Assembly: GCA_934307695.1 (NCBI GenBank)
Contig: CAKRCS010000009.1
Span: 1-64,000 of the forward strand
DNA length: 64,000 bases
Reading direction: 5' to 3'
Source: an uncultured Agathobacter sp.
GTDB lineage: Bacteria > Bacillota > Clostridia > Lachnospirales > Lachnospiraceae
Numbering within the stretch: position 1 is the stretch's first letter; each line of letters opens with the position of its first letter. Made by a program: the position numbers and the translations under genes. Under the pieces are notes generated by a model. The model was not told the DNA's origin, did not search any database, and saw nothing but the letters and a program-made list of their open reading frames with translations. Of this stretch, positions 26,391-34,310 are shown piece after piece.

Positions 26391-27380
26391 TTATTCCACA
26401 CTGTCAGCCTTAATATACTGAATCAGTGTTGTATTCTCATCAATCGGCAATATCTGCGCATCCATGCCCTGCAATTCATTAATCAGCGGGGTAAGCGCTT
26501 CTACCGTTGTGGACTTATCCGGTGCGTCATGCAGTAAGACTACTGAGGTCTTGTAGCGGCTGACGCCTTCCATAACATTGGCAACCACAGCCTCGGATGT
26601 GTAATCCGATGCAGCATCTCCCGCAGAGACATTCCAGTCGTAATAAGAGATCTGGTTGCGGTTTAAAATATGTACAAGCTCTGCCATATCGACATTGCTG
26701 ATCTCATTGCTGCTACCGCCCGGAAACCGGTAATAACAGCTCCGGACACCCGTAACATCATACAAAAAATCAGATATCTGTGTCAGATCACGTGAAAATG
26801 CCTCAGTGGATGCATATATTGTACTATATTGGTTGGAATACGAATGCATTCCAAGCGTGTGGCCATCTGTCACAATGCGGTTTAGGGTGTCGTAATATTC
26901 CTCGTCCACCTTGCCGCTCACAAAAAAAGTCGCCTTCAGATCATACGAATCCAGCACATCCAGGATCGCATCCGTATTCTTCCCCGGCACGCAGTCAAAG
27001 GTCAGGTATATATAGTGCGTATCCCCCTCCACTGCCATGTTATCGTCAGTGTCTATCCCGCGGACAACATTTGAGTAGTCCACCTGGCTCTCTGTCTCCT
27101 GTTCACTCTGTGCCTCAACCTCCTGCGTGGCAGGTGCCGTCTGCTCCGGCTGTGGCTGCTTTTGTTCATCCGCTGAGACAGTCATCTGTGCCAGTTGTGC
27201 TTTTTCAAGGACATGTACTCTGTGATTAAGCTTGCCAAGGCACACCGACAAAATAATAACCGCTAAAAAGGAAACGAGCATCCAGATCGCAATCGTCAAA
27301 ACGATGATATTCTTCATGCGGTTGACGCGCTTTCTCCTCTGGCGCTGTAATTCCAGTGCCTCTTCATCTACTGTACTCAT
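26391..27380 (-). CDS. Membrane-anchored polysaccharide-deacetylase-like protein
   Basis: A 329-aa protein with a short basic cytoplasmic N-terminus, one membrane helix (about residues 27-50), a Glu/Gln/Pro-rich spacer and a C-terminal NodB (CE4) domain from about 125. CE4 enzymes deacetylate peptidoglycan or other glycans. The first CE4 motif, usually TFDDG, reads TFDCV. The metal motif HSxxH reads HSYSN. RFPGG, DWNVSAG and LLHDA, the other motifs, are kept. One or two metal ligands are thus changed, so activity may be altered, as in PdaA-like variants. The ATG at 27380 has GGAGGAAGG upstream. It starts the operon with bactofilin, pyrH and onward. Confidence 0.82.
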   Translation of the reverse strand: MSTVDEEALELQRQRRKRVNRMKNIIVLTIAIWMLVSFLAVIILSVCLGKLNHRVHVLEKAQLAQMTVSADEQKQPQPEQTAPATQEVEAQSEQETESQVDYSNVVRGIDTDDNMAVEGDTHYIYLTFDCVPGKNTDAILDVLDSYDLKATFFVSGKVDEEYYDTLNRIVTDGHTLGMHSYSNQYSTIYASTEAFSRDLTQISDFLYDVTGVRSCYYRFPGGSSNEISNVDMAELVHILNRNQISYYDWNVSAGDAASDYTSEAVVANVMEGVSRYKTSVVLLHDAPDKSTTVEALTPLINELQGMDAQILPIDENTTLIQYIKADSVE

Positions 27381-27413
27381 GTACCTTCCTCCAACACGCA
27401 ATATCCTTTATAT

Positions 27414-27441
27414 ATTTTATCACATTTTGTCATGTTGTAAA
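27414..27441 (-). promoter_or_regulatory. Promoter of the deacetylase-bactofilin-pyrH-polC operon
   Basis: On the minus strand TTTACA (27441-27436), a 16-nt spacer and TAAAAT (27419-27414) match consensus at 5 of 6 positions each, just downstream of the tsf terminator and 34 nt before the first gene. Confidence 0.6.
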
Positions 27442-27480
27442 GAACTTTCAGTTTCGCACATAAAAGTAATTACCCATGTA

Positions 27481-27520
27481 AAAGAAAAACCCTTGTATTC
27501 AAGTTGATGAATACAAGGGT
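27481..27520 (-). terminator. Intrinsic terminator of rpsB-tsf
   Basis: A perfect 13-bp stem (27489-27501 with 27508-27520, loop AGTTGA) is followed on the minus strand by a long T-rich run. It lies 30 nt beyond the tsf stop. Confidence 0.92.
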
Positions 27521-27550
27521 CAGTTTCCTAATCAACGCAGGATCTACTGA

Positions 27551-28477
27551 TTAAGCGAGCTGTGCAGCTACTTCAGCAGCAAAATCCTCGTTCTTCTTTT
27601 CCATTCCTTCGCCTACTTCGAAACGAACGAACTTAACAATCTCAAGGTCCTTGTTTACAGATGCAAGATAGTTCGCAACAGACTGTTTTCCGTCCTCTGC
27701 CTTTACATATACCTGATCCAGCAGGACAACGTCCTTCAACTGCTTGTTGATACGTCCCTTAACCATTCCAGCCTTAACGTTCTCCGGCTTAGCGCTTTCC
27801 TTTGGATCTGCATCAATCTGAGCCTTGATGATCTCGGTCTCATGGTCGATGTAAGACTGTTCAACATCCTTGTCGGAAATGTACATTGGGTTCAATGCAG
27901 CAATCTGCATTGCGATGTTGGTCATAGCTTCCTTTGCAGCATCATCAGATGCGCCGTTCGCTGCAACAAGAACACCGATTCTTCCACCACCGTGGATATA
28001 AGAAACAACAAGATCTCCGGTAACCTTCTCAAAACGTCGAATGGAAAGCTTTTCTCCGATGGTAGCGGTCTTTTCAACCAACTCATCCTTAACGGTCTTG
28101 GAAGCATCTGCCACATAAGTCTCAGCAAGTAATGCCTCAACATCCTCGCCATCCTTGCCACCATTCAAAGAAGATGCAAGTGCCTGCTTGGCAACACTCT
28201 CAACGAATGTCTGGAAAGACTCGTTCTTTGCTACGAAATCTGTCTCAGAGTTAACCTCTACAACAACGGCGGTATTGCCTTCGATTGCTGCACGTGCAAT
28301 ACCTTCTGCTGCGATACGGCTTGCCTTCTTCTCTGCCTTAGCCTGTCCGTTCTTTCTAAGGAACTCAACAGCCTCATCCATATTACCGTTAGTCTCGTTT
28401 AACGCCTTCTTGCAATCCATCATGCCTGCGCCGGTCAATTCACGCAGTTCTTTTACCATAGCTGCTGTAATAGCCAT
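27551..28477 (-). CDS. tsf: Elongation factor Ts
   Basis: A 308-aa nucleotide exchange factor of EF-Tu. The N-terminal UBA-like part reads VKELRELTGAGMMDCKKAL; NSETDFVAKNESFQTFV is the EF-Tu-binding motif. Two core subdomains and a C-terminal module follow. It is 19 nt after rpsB, the standard pairing, and the operon ends at the terminator 27481-27520. Confidence 0.98.
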   Translation of the reverse strand: MAITAAMVKELRELTGAGMMDCKKALNETNGNMDEAVEFLRKNGQAKAEKKASRIAAEGIARAAIEGNTAVVVEVNSETDFVAKNESFQTFVESVAKQALASSLNGGKDGEDVEALLAETYVADASKTVKDELVEKTATIGEKLSIRRFEKVTGDLVVSYIHGGGRIGVLVAANGASDDAAKEAMTNIAMQIAALNPMYISDKDVEQSYIDHETEIIKAQIDADPKESAKPENVKAGMVKGRINKQLKDVVLLDQVYVKAEDGKQSVANYLASVNKDLEIVKFVRFEVGEGMEKKNEDFAAEVAAQLA

Positions 28478-28496
28478 TCTAATTGTCCTCCTAAAA

Positions 28497-29240
28497 TTAC
28501 TCCTCTACCGGAGCCTCTTCTGCAACTTCTGCTTCCTCAGCAGCTACAACTTCCTCTGCGCCCTGCTTTGCTTCGATAACAGCGTCTGCCATCTTGGAAA
28601 CGATAAGCTTAACGGCACGGATTGCGTCGTCGTTACCTGGGATAACATAATCCAGTTCGTCCGGATCACAGTTGGTGTCTGCGATACCGATCAAAGTAAT
28701 ACCAAGAGACTGTGCCTCCTGAATGCAGATATGCTCCTTCTTAGGATCTACAACGAAGATAGCATCCGGAATCTTCTTCATTTCCTTGATACCGCCGATG
28801 TTCTTCTCAAGCTTATCCCACTCCTTCTGTAACTGAGCAACTTCCTTCTTTGGAAGAACCTCAAATGTTCCATCTGTAGCCATAGTCTCGATCTCTTTTA
28901 ATCTTGCGATACGGCTCTGGATGGTACGGAAGTTGGTAAGCATACCGCCTAACCATCTCTCGTTTACATAGTACATACCACAACGCTCTGCCTCAGACTT
29001 GATTGCATCCTGAGCCTGCTTCTTGGTACCAACAAAAAGAATTGTGCCGCCCTGTGCTGCAATATCAGAGATTGCATCATAAGCCTCATCTACCTTGCCA
29101 ACTGACTTCTGTAAGTCGATGATGTAGATACCATTGCGCTCGGTGTAGATGTATGGAGCCATCTTAGGGTTCCATCTTCTTGTCTGATGTCCGAAATGAA
29201 CACCTGCTTCGAGTAACTGTTTCATTGAAATTACGCTCAT
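28497..29240 (-). CDS. rpsB: 30S ribosomal protein S2
   Basis: A 247-aa small-subunit protein. It begins [27 protein letters not shown] and has [17 protein letters not shown] and [15 protein letters not shown]. An acidic Glu/Ala tail of about 25 residues ends the chain, common in Lachnospiraceae. The ATG at 29240 is chosen for its GGAGG site and homologue match; the frame open to 29333 lies in the leader. It has its own promoter 120 nt upstream, and in Bacillus too it follows the sigD-swrB end of the fla/che operon. Confidence 0.97.
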   Translation of the reverse strand: MSVISMKQLLEAGVHFGHQTRRWNPKMAPYIYTERNGIYIIDLQKSVGKVDEAYDAISDIAAQGGTILFVGTKKQAQDAIKSEAERCGMYYVNERWLGGMLTNFRTIQSRIARLKEIETMATDGTFEVLPKKEVAQLQKEWDKLEKNIGGIKEMKKIPDAIFVVDPKKEHICIQEAQSLGITLIGIADTNCDPDELDYVIPGNDDAIRAVKLIVSKMADAVIEAKQGAEEVVAAEEAEVAEEAPVEE

Positions 29241-29361
29241 TTTCTTTACCTCCGTTTGGTTGTTTGTCTTCCATGTGCTTCCAATTTGGTTGCCACCGGA
29301 CAAGCGTATATCCGGCACCGGCTCCTTCCACACATGTGTTTACTTATTTAAAGCCTTTGGA

Positions 29362-29390
29362 ATTATATCATACCAAAGGCTCTGTTGCAA
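29362..29390 (-). promoter_or_regulatory. rpsB promoter
   Basis: On the minus strand TTGCAA (29390-29385), a 17-nt spacer and a perfect TATAAT (29367-29362) give a strong housekeeping promoter. The predicted leader of about 115 nt contains a GC-rich inverted repeat (CCGGA/TCCGG, flanked by GCC/GGC). Confidence 0.75.
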
Positions 29391-29442
29391 GCATTTTATT
29401 TAATTTTGCCCAATTTTACGCCAGATCACGATTTTTGCAATC

Positions 29443-30120
29443 TTACTGGGAATCCGTTGTTTCCGTATCCTCCACAACCACCGCTTCCGGTACCTGTGCG
29501 GTGATGATCTTAGCAATCGTATCCGCATCCGCGCCAACCGGGATCCGGTAGGTTCCCTCACGGATCAAGCCGTCATAATCATGCGCACTCATATACTTGC
29601 GGAATGCGTCCACATCCTCGATCAGCCCGCAGGCGAGAAGCTTCTCTGCCGCCGTCCGGCATACCTCACCGTCCGCGACAGTAAATATGATGTCACCCTG
29701 TGCGTCATCCCCCTGTGCTGCATTCTCCGGAGTTATGCCATCCTGTGTGCCATCATTTTGTACCGAGCCATCTGACGTTGTATCGTCTGTCTGTGTATTG
29801 TCCTGTGCTGTATCATCCTGTGCCGCATCATCCGGTCGTGCATCATTCTGTGCTGTATCATCCGGCTGCGCATTGTCCTGTGCTGCATCATCCGGCTGTG
29901 CATCATTCTGTGCTGCATCATCCGGCTGCGTGCTTTCACTCTCCAAAGGCGGTGTGTCCGTCTCACCATCGTCCGGAATCACCATTCCAAGTTCCTTTGC
30001 ACGTGCGATCACGCGCTCATCTGTCATGATTCCTCCATGCAATTGAATCGATAACATGAGGAAAAGTGTGCTGACTAAAATGCCAAGCCCAAGTCCTCTT
30101 AAATAGTATTTCAATCTCAC
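29443..30120 (-). CDS. Membrane protein with MltG/YceG LysM-like domain, no catalytic part
   Basis: A 225-aa protein. An N-terminal membrane helix (about residues 9-27) is followed by a stretch of about 85 residues (roughly 60-145) made almost only of Asp, Gln, Ala, Pro, Asn and Thr in units like QPDDAAQND. The C-terminal domain (EKLLACGLIEDVDAFRKYM, then GTYRIPVGADADTIAKIIT) resembles the LysM-like subdomain of MltG endolytic transglycosylases; the catalytic YceG part is missing. The GTG at 30120 is used: AAAGAGG inside the preceding gene is 9 nt upstream and the two genes are 1 nt apart. It is the last gene of the motility operon; binding to glycan strands is an inference. Confidence 0.7.
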   Translation of the reverse strand: MRLKYYLRGLGLGILVSTLFLMLSIQLHGGIMTDERVIARAKELGMVIPDDGETDTPPLESESTQPDDAAQNDAQPDDAAQDNAQPDDTAQNDARPDDAAQDDTAQDNTQTDDTTSDGSVQNDGTQDGITPENAAQGDDAQGDIIFTVADGEVCRTAAEKLLACGLIEDVDAFRKYMSAHDYDGLIREGTYRIPVGADADTIAKIITAQVPEAVVVEDTETTDSQ

Positions 30121-30121
30121 G

Positions 30122-30787
30122 TTATTTTTCCTCTTTATATAAGCCAATTACCAGCTTAACTTCCCCAAGTCCAAGACCAAGCTGCTTTGCGATTTCCACA
30201 TCCGTCTTTCCCATGCCGTGAAGGAACAGGATATCCTCGTTGTGGTTACGCTCCGCATCCCCGGTCTGCTGCTTTACCGCCTCCGCAAGCGCACGCTCCG
30301 AATCGACATCCTGCGGAACCGTCACCTCCTCCTCCAGCTTTTCTGCAGCATCTGCAAGCTTTTGCAATGCCGCGTCTTCCGTCGCCTTCATCTGTGCAGA
30401 AAACCGCGACAGTTCGCCAGCGAGATCCGTAAGTTCTTTGTGCTTGTCATTTAACATGCTGTACAAAAACATGATCTCATTGTGTGTCTTGTCCATCGAG
30501 TCGAGAACAGTATCAGAGTATTCGCTGATTGCCATGATCTTCTCGTTGGATAGCTTTTCCATCGCCCGCTCGGAAAGCTCCATTGCATCATCCATCTTGT
30601 TGTCGATAGTCTCCTCAACCTTTGCATCCGCATTGCCGAGCTGCTTTTGAATGATCATCCGAAGCTCGTCCTCACTCAGTTTGGAAATCTGGTCAATATC
30701 CTTTTGCGAAAGCCGGTCGCTGACCAAAAAGCTGCCAAGCAAAAAAACAATTCCTATTATAATAAGTACAATCTCAATTCCTGTCAC
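30122..30787 (-). CDS. SwrB-like membrane protein (DUF6115 type)
   Basis: A 221-aa protein with one N-terminal membrane helix (residues 4-22), a long acidic coiled-coil stretch (about 30-165) and a small C-terminal helix-turn-helix-like region (LHGMGKTDVEIAKQLGLGLGEVKLVIGLY). This layout and the position between sigD and rpsB match Bacillus SwrB, which activates flagellar type III export and motility, although sequence likeness cannot be measured here. I believe the family is catalogued as DUF6115. It is coupled to the next gene by a 1-nt gap. Confidence 0.65.
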   Translation of the reverse strand: MTGIEIVLIIIGIVFLLGSFLVSDRLSQKDIDQISKLSEDELRMIIQKQLGNADAKVEETIDNKMDDAMELSERAMEKLSNEKIMAISEYSDTVLDSMDKTHNEIMFLYSMLNDKHKELTDLAGELSRFSAQMKATEDAALQKLADAAEKLEEEVTVPQDVDSERALAEAVKQQTGDAERNHNEDILFLHGMGKTDVEIAKQLGLGLGEVKLVIGLYKEEK

Positions 30788-30798
30788 TTGTCCGTCCT

Positions 30799-31122
30799 CT
30801 ATATTTTAATATCAAAGCCCCCGCCGGCGCTCTTTTTGATCACACGTCCGAGCTGCTGCTTTTCTTCCTGCTTCGGCTTCTTCCTGACACCGGGCGCATA
30901 ATACTGCCCGTGCCCTTCCTCCCTTGCGTCCGCATGATCCTGCGCACCCTGGCTGTCATCCTTTTTCCTGACCTGATGCATCGCCGCAGCTTCCTTCTGT
31001 TCTACCTGTGTCTGGATATTCTGCTGGTCAACCAAAGGTTTGGCATCCTCCTGATGCTTCAAGTTGCCAACATCCTCTGTTCTTTGTATCATTCCGTTAA
31101 AATCGATCGGTCTAATTGACAT
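30799..31122 (-). CDS. Small charged hypothetical protein in the motility operon
   Basis: A 107-aa hydrophilic protein with no recognised domain. It starts SIRPIDFNGMIQRTEDV, then is mostly Gln, Lys, Asp, Glu and His, with a basic YYAPGVRKKPKQEE stretch, and ends GGGFDIKI. The N-terminal 'RPIDFNGMIQRT' and C-terminal 'GFDIKI' look like conserved short motifs around a disordered middle. Spacing to its neighbours (11 and 9 nt) places it in the sigD-fapA-swrB cluster. Role unknown. Confidence 0.65.
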   Translation of the reverse strand: MSIRPIDFNGMIQRTEDVGNLKHQEDAKPLVDQQNIQTQVEQKEAAAMHQVRKKDDSQGAQDHADAREEGHGQYYAPGVRKKPKQEEKQQLGRVIKKSAGGGFDIKI

Positions 31123-31131
31123 ATTATCACC

Positions 31132-32727
31132 TTACATTGCGCAGATTTTGATTTCGCCATCCTCTTTTTTGAACCGGCAATAACTGCGCTTTTCTTTGAC
31201 ATTACAAGACAGATCCGAAATCGAAACCGAAACTCCTACATACACATTCCGGTTTACCTGGACATACGCGCCGCTTGATGCCGCCATGCTCTCATGGATC
31301 TGTCCCATTTCGCTCTTGATTTCCTCATACCTTGTAAGCTGCTCCTTATATTCCGCTGCAATCCTCTGCATATATAGCAGCTTATCCTTTGGAAGGCGGT
31401 CGCCCTTCCGGATGATCGAACTGTAATTATCAATGATAAGCTTATTGTCCTCCATATTCTTGGAAAGCGCCGTTTTTTCCTTGGAAAGCTCCATATAGTG
31501 TGCCTTTTCTTCCGGCTTTACCCCCACCTCAAGTACCGTGGTGGTTCCCATCTCGGAGCCGATATTGTCCGCCTCGATATATTCGCCCGCGCGTATAACC
31601 CCGCCTGTGATGAGTCCTTTTCTCCCGTGTACCGCAACCGAATTTGCCGCTGATATATCACTATTTATGATCGTCTCCGCCTCCACATAACCTCCGGAGG
31701 TAACGGTCGCACCCTCAATGTATTTCGCAATCAGATGATTCCCTGCATAGAAAACACCCTTGTACATTCCGTGGATGCCAAGCTTGACGATGATCTGTCC
31801 ATCCGCATAAAGCTCCGCGCCTTCCACAACTCCTTCCACAATAATATCACCCTTGGCATGAATGGAAAAGCCCGATTTAACATTGCCGTGAACCAGTACA
31901 TTGCCGGAATAGTCAATATTTCCGGTTGAATTATCCACATCCGCCGGAACCTCATAAACATCCGAGACAAACACCTTGTCATCGTACAGCGACGCATGAC
32001 CGTTCACCTTGGAATACAGCTCGGTCTTATCCTCACTGATCGCGATATTGGAACCATACGACAGCCTAAGCGTCCTGACTGTGCGCGGCTTGACCGCCTC
32101 ACCCATGACATTTTTCCCCGGCATTCCCGGATTCTCCGGAATAAGTCTTGCAAGAAGCTGTCCTTCTTTCACATGACTGATCGTATTCAGTTCCTTGTAG
32201 TTAACACTCCCATCCTCATTGTGCTTAGGTTTTAGATCCCTGCTCGTATTGAAATAATACGTAATGGCTGCATCCGTCCCATGAACCGGCTGGGTTCCGC
32301 GCACAAACACAAAATCCTTACAATACTCCCGCTTCTGCAGAAAATTGTAAACAGCCATCTGATCCATTCCATATTTTATTTTACGAAATGCCAGTGATTC
32401 AACAATATCTCTGGCATTCAGCATTCTTCCTCCCTCTGATGGCGGATAAAACCGGCAGATGACTTCCATCTTATCTGCACTGATGGAAACGTCCATCATC
32501 TCGCTTACCTCGATTCCATCCCAGGGCCCTATATGAGCTTCTCTCTCCTCATCCCTGTCCTGCATCGCAGCATAGAGGGACTTCAGATCGTAATTCTTAT
32601 AGTTCTTCGTCTCCAGATAGGAGGTTACTTCCTTAATATCAAGAACATTCCCGTCGCCGGTCGGCGGATAAAAATGTAAAAACGCCTGTCCGTCGCGGAA
32701 AACCAAACGAAAATATTGATTTGCCAT
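31132..32727 (-). CDS. fapA: FapA-family (DUF342) protein
   Basis: A 531-aa protein with the DUF342/FapA plan: an N-terminal region (1-180), a beta-helix-like repeat region (about 230-400: DVYEVPADVDNSTGNIDYSG, GNVKSGFSIHAKGDIIVEG, GGVIRAGEYIEADNIGSEMG) and a C-terminal coiled coil. In Vibrio, FapA takes part in flagellar polar assembly and signalling. The ATG at 32727 is used because GGAG is 9 nt upstream; ATG at 32733 is too close. It is directly downstream of sigD, so a motility or polarity role fits, but its mechanism is unknown. Confidence 0.82.
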   Translation of the reverse strand: MANQYFRLVFRDGQAFLHFYPPTGDGNVLDIKEVTSYLETKNYKNYDLKSLYAAMQDRDEEREAHIGPWDGIEVSEMMDVSISADKMEVICRFYPPSEGGRMLNARDIVESLAFRKIKYGMDQMAVYNFLQKREYCKDFVFVRGTQPVHGTDAAITYYFNTSRDLKPKHNEDGSVNYKELNTISHVKEGQLLARLIPENPGMPGKNVMGEAVKPRTVRTLRLSYGSNIAISEDKTELYSKVNGHASLYDDKVFVSDVYEVPADVDNSTGNIDYSGNVLVHGNVKSGFSIHAKGDIIVEGVVEGAELYADGQIIVKLGIHGMYKGVFYAGNHLIAKYIEGATVTSGGYVEAETIINSDISAANSVAVHGRKGLITGGVIRAGEYIEADNIGSEMGTTTVLEVGVKPEEKAHYMELSKEKTALSKNMEDNKLIIDNYSSIIRKGDRLPKDKLLYMQRIAAEYKEQLTRYEEIKSEMGQIHESMAASSGAYVQVNRNVYVGVSVSISDLSCNVKEKRSYCRFKKEDGEIKICAM

Positions 32728-32743
32728 CCCCATTTACTCCATT

Positions 32744-33514
32744 TTATTCTACCAGTATATTCATATAGCTTCCAAGCTTTTTGCGCATCTTAAGCAGCGC
32801 CTTGGTATGAAGCTGTGACACTCTCGACTCGGAAACCTCAAGCACACGGCTGATCTCCTTAAGAGTCAGATCCTCATAATAATAAAGTTCGATCACCATT
32901 CGTTCCTTCTCAGTCAGAAGTGCCAGTGATTCACTAAGCTTCTCCTTTAACTCAGCCTCCTCAACAACATCCTCCGGTCTCGCGAAATGCGAATTGTGGG
33001 TTGCATCCATAACCGGCTCCGGAACCGCTCCCTGTTCTTCAAATTCGTTCAAAGAAACAATATTCGTGATTTTTAGCTGTGACTGCCAGCTGCCAAGCTC
33101 CTCCTCCGACAAGCCAAGTTCTGTCGCGATCTCCTCATCCGATGCGGTTCTCCCGGTACGCATCTCAACGTTCTTGATCGCCTCATCGATCTTTCGCTGT
33201 CTCTGCCGGACGGTACGCGGAATCCAGTCCATTTTGCGGATCTGATCCAGTATCGCGCCACGGATACGAAGGCTCGCATACGTCTCAAACTTGACATTTT
33301 TTTCCATATTAAATTTGTCGATAGCATCTATGAGTCCGAAAATACCGTAGCTGACCAGATCCTCATACTCAACATTGTACCCCAGATACATGCTGAGTCT
33401 TCCTGCCACAAGCTTCACAAGCTGGGAGTAGGCAATGATTAACTGCTCTCTCAGCTCCGGTGTCGGTTTCTTTTGATACTCTTTCCAAAGTTTGTCCGTA
33501 TCGACTGCTTTCAT
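32744..33514 (-). CDS. sigD: Flagellar RNA polymerase sigma factor (FliA/SigD)
   Basis: A 256-aa sigma-28-type factor for late flagellar and chemotaxis promoters. Region 2 reads LVKLVAGRLSMYLGYNVEYEDLVSYG and FGLIDAIDKF; region 3 follows DQIRKMDWIPRTVRQRQRKI; region 4 ends with LTLKEISRVLEVSESRVSQLH. Length equals the Bacillus homologue. It lies late in the fla/che operon as in Bacillus, where distance from the promoter limits sigD levels. Anti-sigma flgM is not in this window. Confidence 0.96.
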   Translation of the reverse strand: MKAVDTDKLWKEYQKKPTPELREQLIIAYSQLVKLVAGRLSMYLGYNVEYEDLVSYGIFGLIDAIDKFNMEKNVKFETYASLRIRGAILDQIRKMDWIPRTVRQRQRKIDEAIKNVEMRTGRTASDEEIATELGLSEEELGSWQSQLKITNIVSLNEFEEQGAVPEPVMDATHNSHFARPEDVVEEAELKEKLSESLALLTEKERMVIELYYYEDLTLKEISRVLEVSESRVSQLHTKALLKMRKKLGSYMNILVE

Positions 33515-33531
33515 CTAAATCCGCCCCAACT

Positions 33532-33798
33532 TTACTCTTCTTTCTCGGCTGCATCAATATTTTCCACAGGTGCTTCCTCTGAGTTCTCCTCGTCCGGTTC
33601 TTCCTCCTTGTCCGCCATTTTCCTGATTCCAATATCCAGAATCACCTTCAGGATATTTCCGATCATCAAAAAAAGAATCAGTACAAGCAATAGCTGTTTT
33701 AAATAATCCAGAAGCTCCACATGGTGCAAAATTGCAAAAATACTGTCAATCACTCCCGCCGCAAGCATCACAAGTGCGGGAATATAATTTGTTTTCAT
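33532..33798 (-). CDS. Small two-helix membrane protein in the che-sigD region
   Basis: An 88-aa protein with two hydrophobic segments (about residues 7-25 and 33-57: PALVMLAAGVIDSIFAI and LLLVLILFLMIGNILKVIL) and a strongly acidic C-terminal tail. It is not recognised. It sits between cheD (2 nt) and sigD (17 nt), so it is surely co-expressed with them. Confidence 0.7.
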   Translation of the reverse strand: MKTNYIPALVMLAAGVIDSIFAILHHVELLDYLKQLLLVLILFLMIGNILKVILDIGIRKMADKEEEPDEENSEEAPVENIDAAEKEE

Positions 33799-33800
33799 GG

Positions 33801-34286
33801 TTATATTACCTTGATATCCTTCCCGACTGCCTTAATGGTATAATCCCCATTCTCGCAGTTTAGCTCAACAGTACGTCCGTAATTCAGTCCGGTATCCTCT
33901 GCAATAAGCGGAATCTGCAGTTCCTTCAAAAGATACTTCGCCTGTTCGATATTCCTTGCTCCGACATTGCCCACAGCAGATGTTCCGCTCACCTCGAACA
34001 TACAGGCGCCGCCCGCGATCTTGGCAACCAGCCGCCTGCGGTTCGCACCGGCAGCGAGCATCTGTCTTAAAAGCTCCGCTGTTCCGGTATCGCCAAACTT
34101 GGCAATGTTTGTATTATTTTTTAACTTTGTACTGTCCGGAAGCATGTAGTGTACCATACCGCCAATTTTTGTTACCGGATCATAAAGTACCAGACCGATA
34201 CAGGAGCCCAATCCCAAGGTTACGAGGACATCCGGGCTCTTGGCGACTTTCAGATCAGCCATTCCCACTTTTACCGTGTTTCCCAT
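33801..34286 (-). CDS. cheD: Chemoreceptor glutamine deamidase CheD
   Basis: A 161-aa protein that deamidates receptor glutamines and in Bacillus activates CheC. LGLGSCIGLVLYDP contains the catalytic Cys, and GGMVHYMLPDS the catalytic His. TGAELLRQM- and NIEQAKYLLKE-type stretches follow. It is next to cheC, its usual partner. Confidence 0.95.
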   Translation of the reverse strand: MGNTVKVGMADLKVAKSPDVLVTLGLGSCIGLVLYDPVTKIGGMVHYMLPDSTKLKNNTNIAKFGDTGTAELLRQMLAAGANRRRLVAKIAGGACMFEVSGTSAVGNVGARNIEQAKYLLKELQIPLIAEDTGLNYGRTVELNCENGDYTIKAVGKDIKVI

Positions 34287-34310
34287 ATTGCGTCTCTTCC
34301 TGTGTCTATT

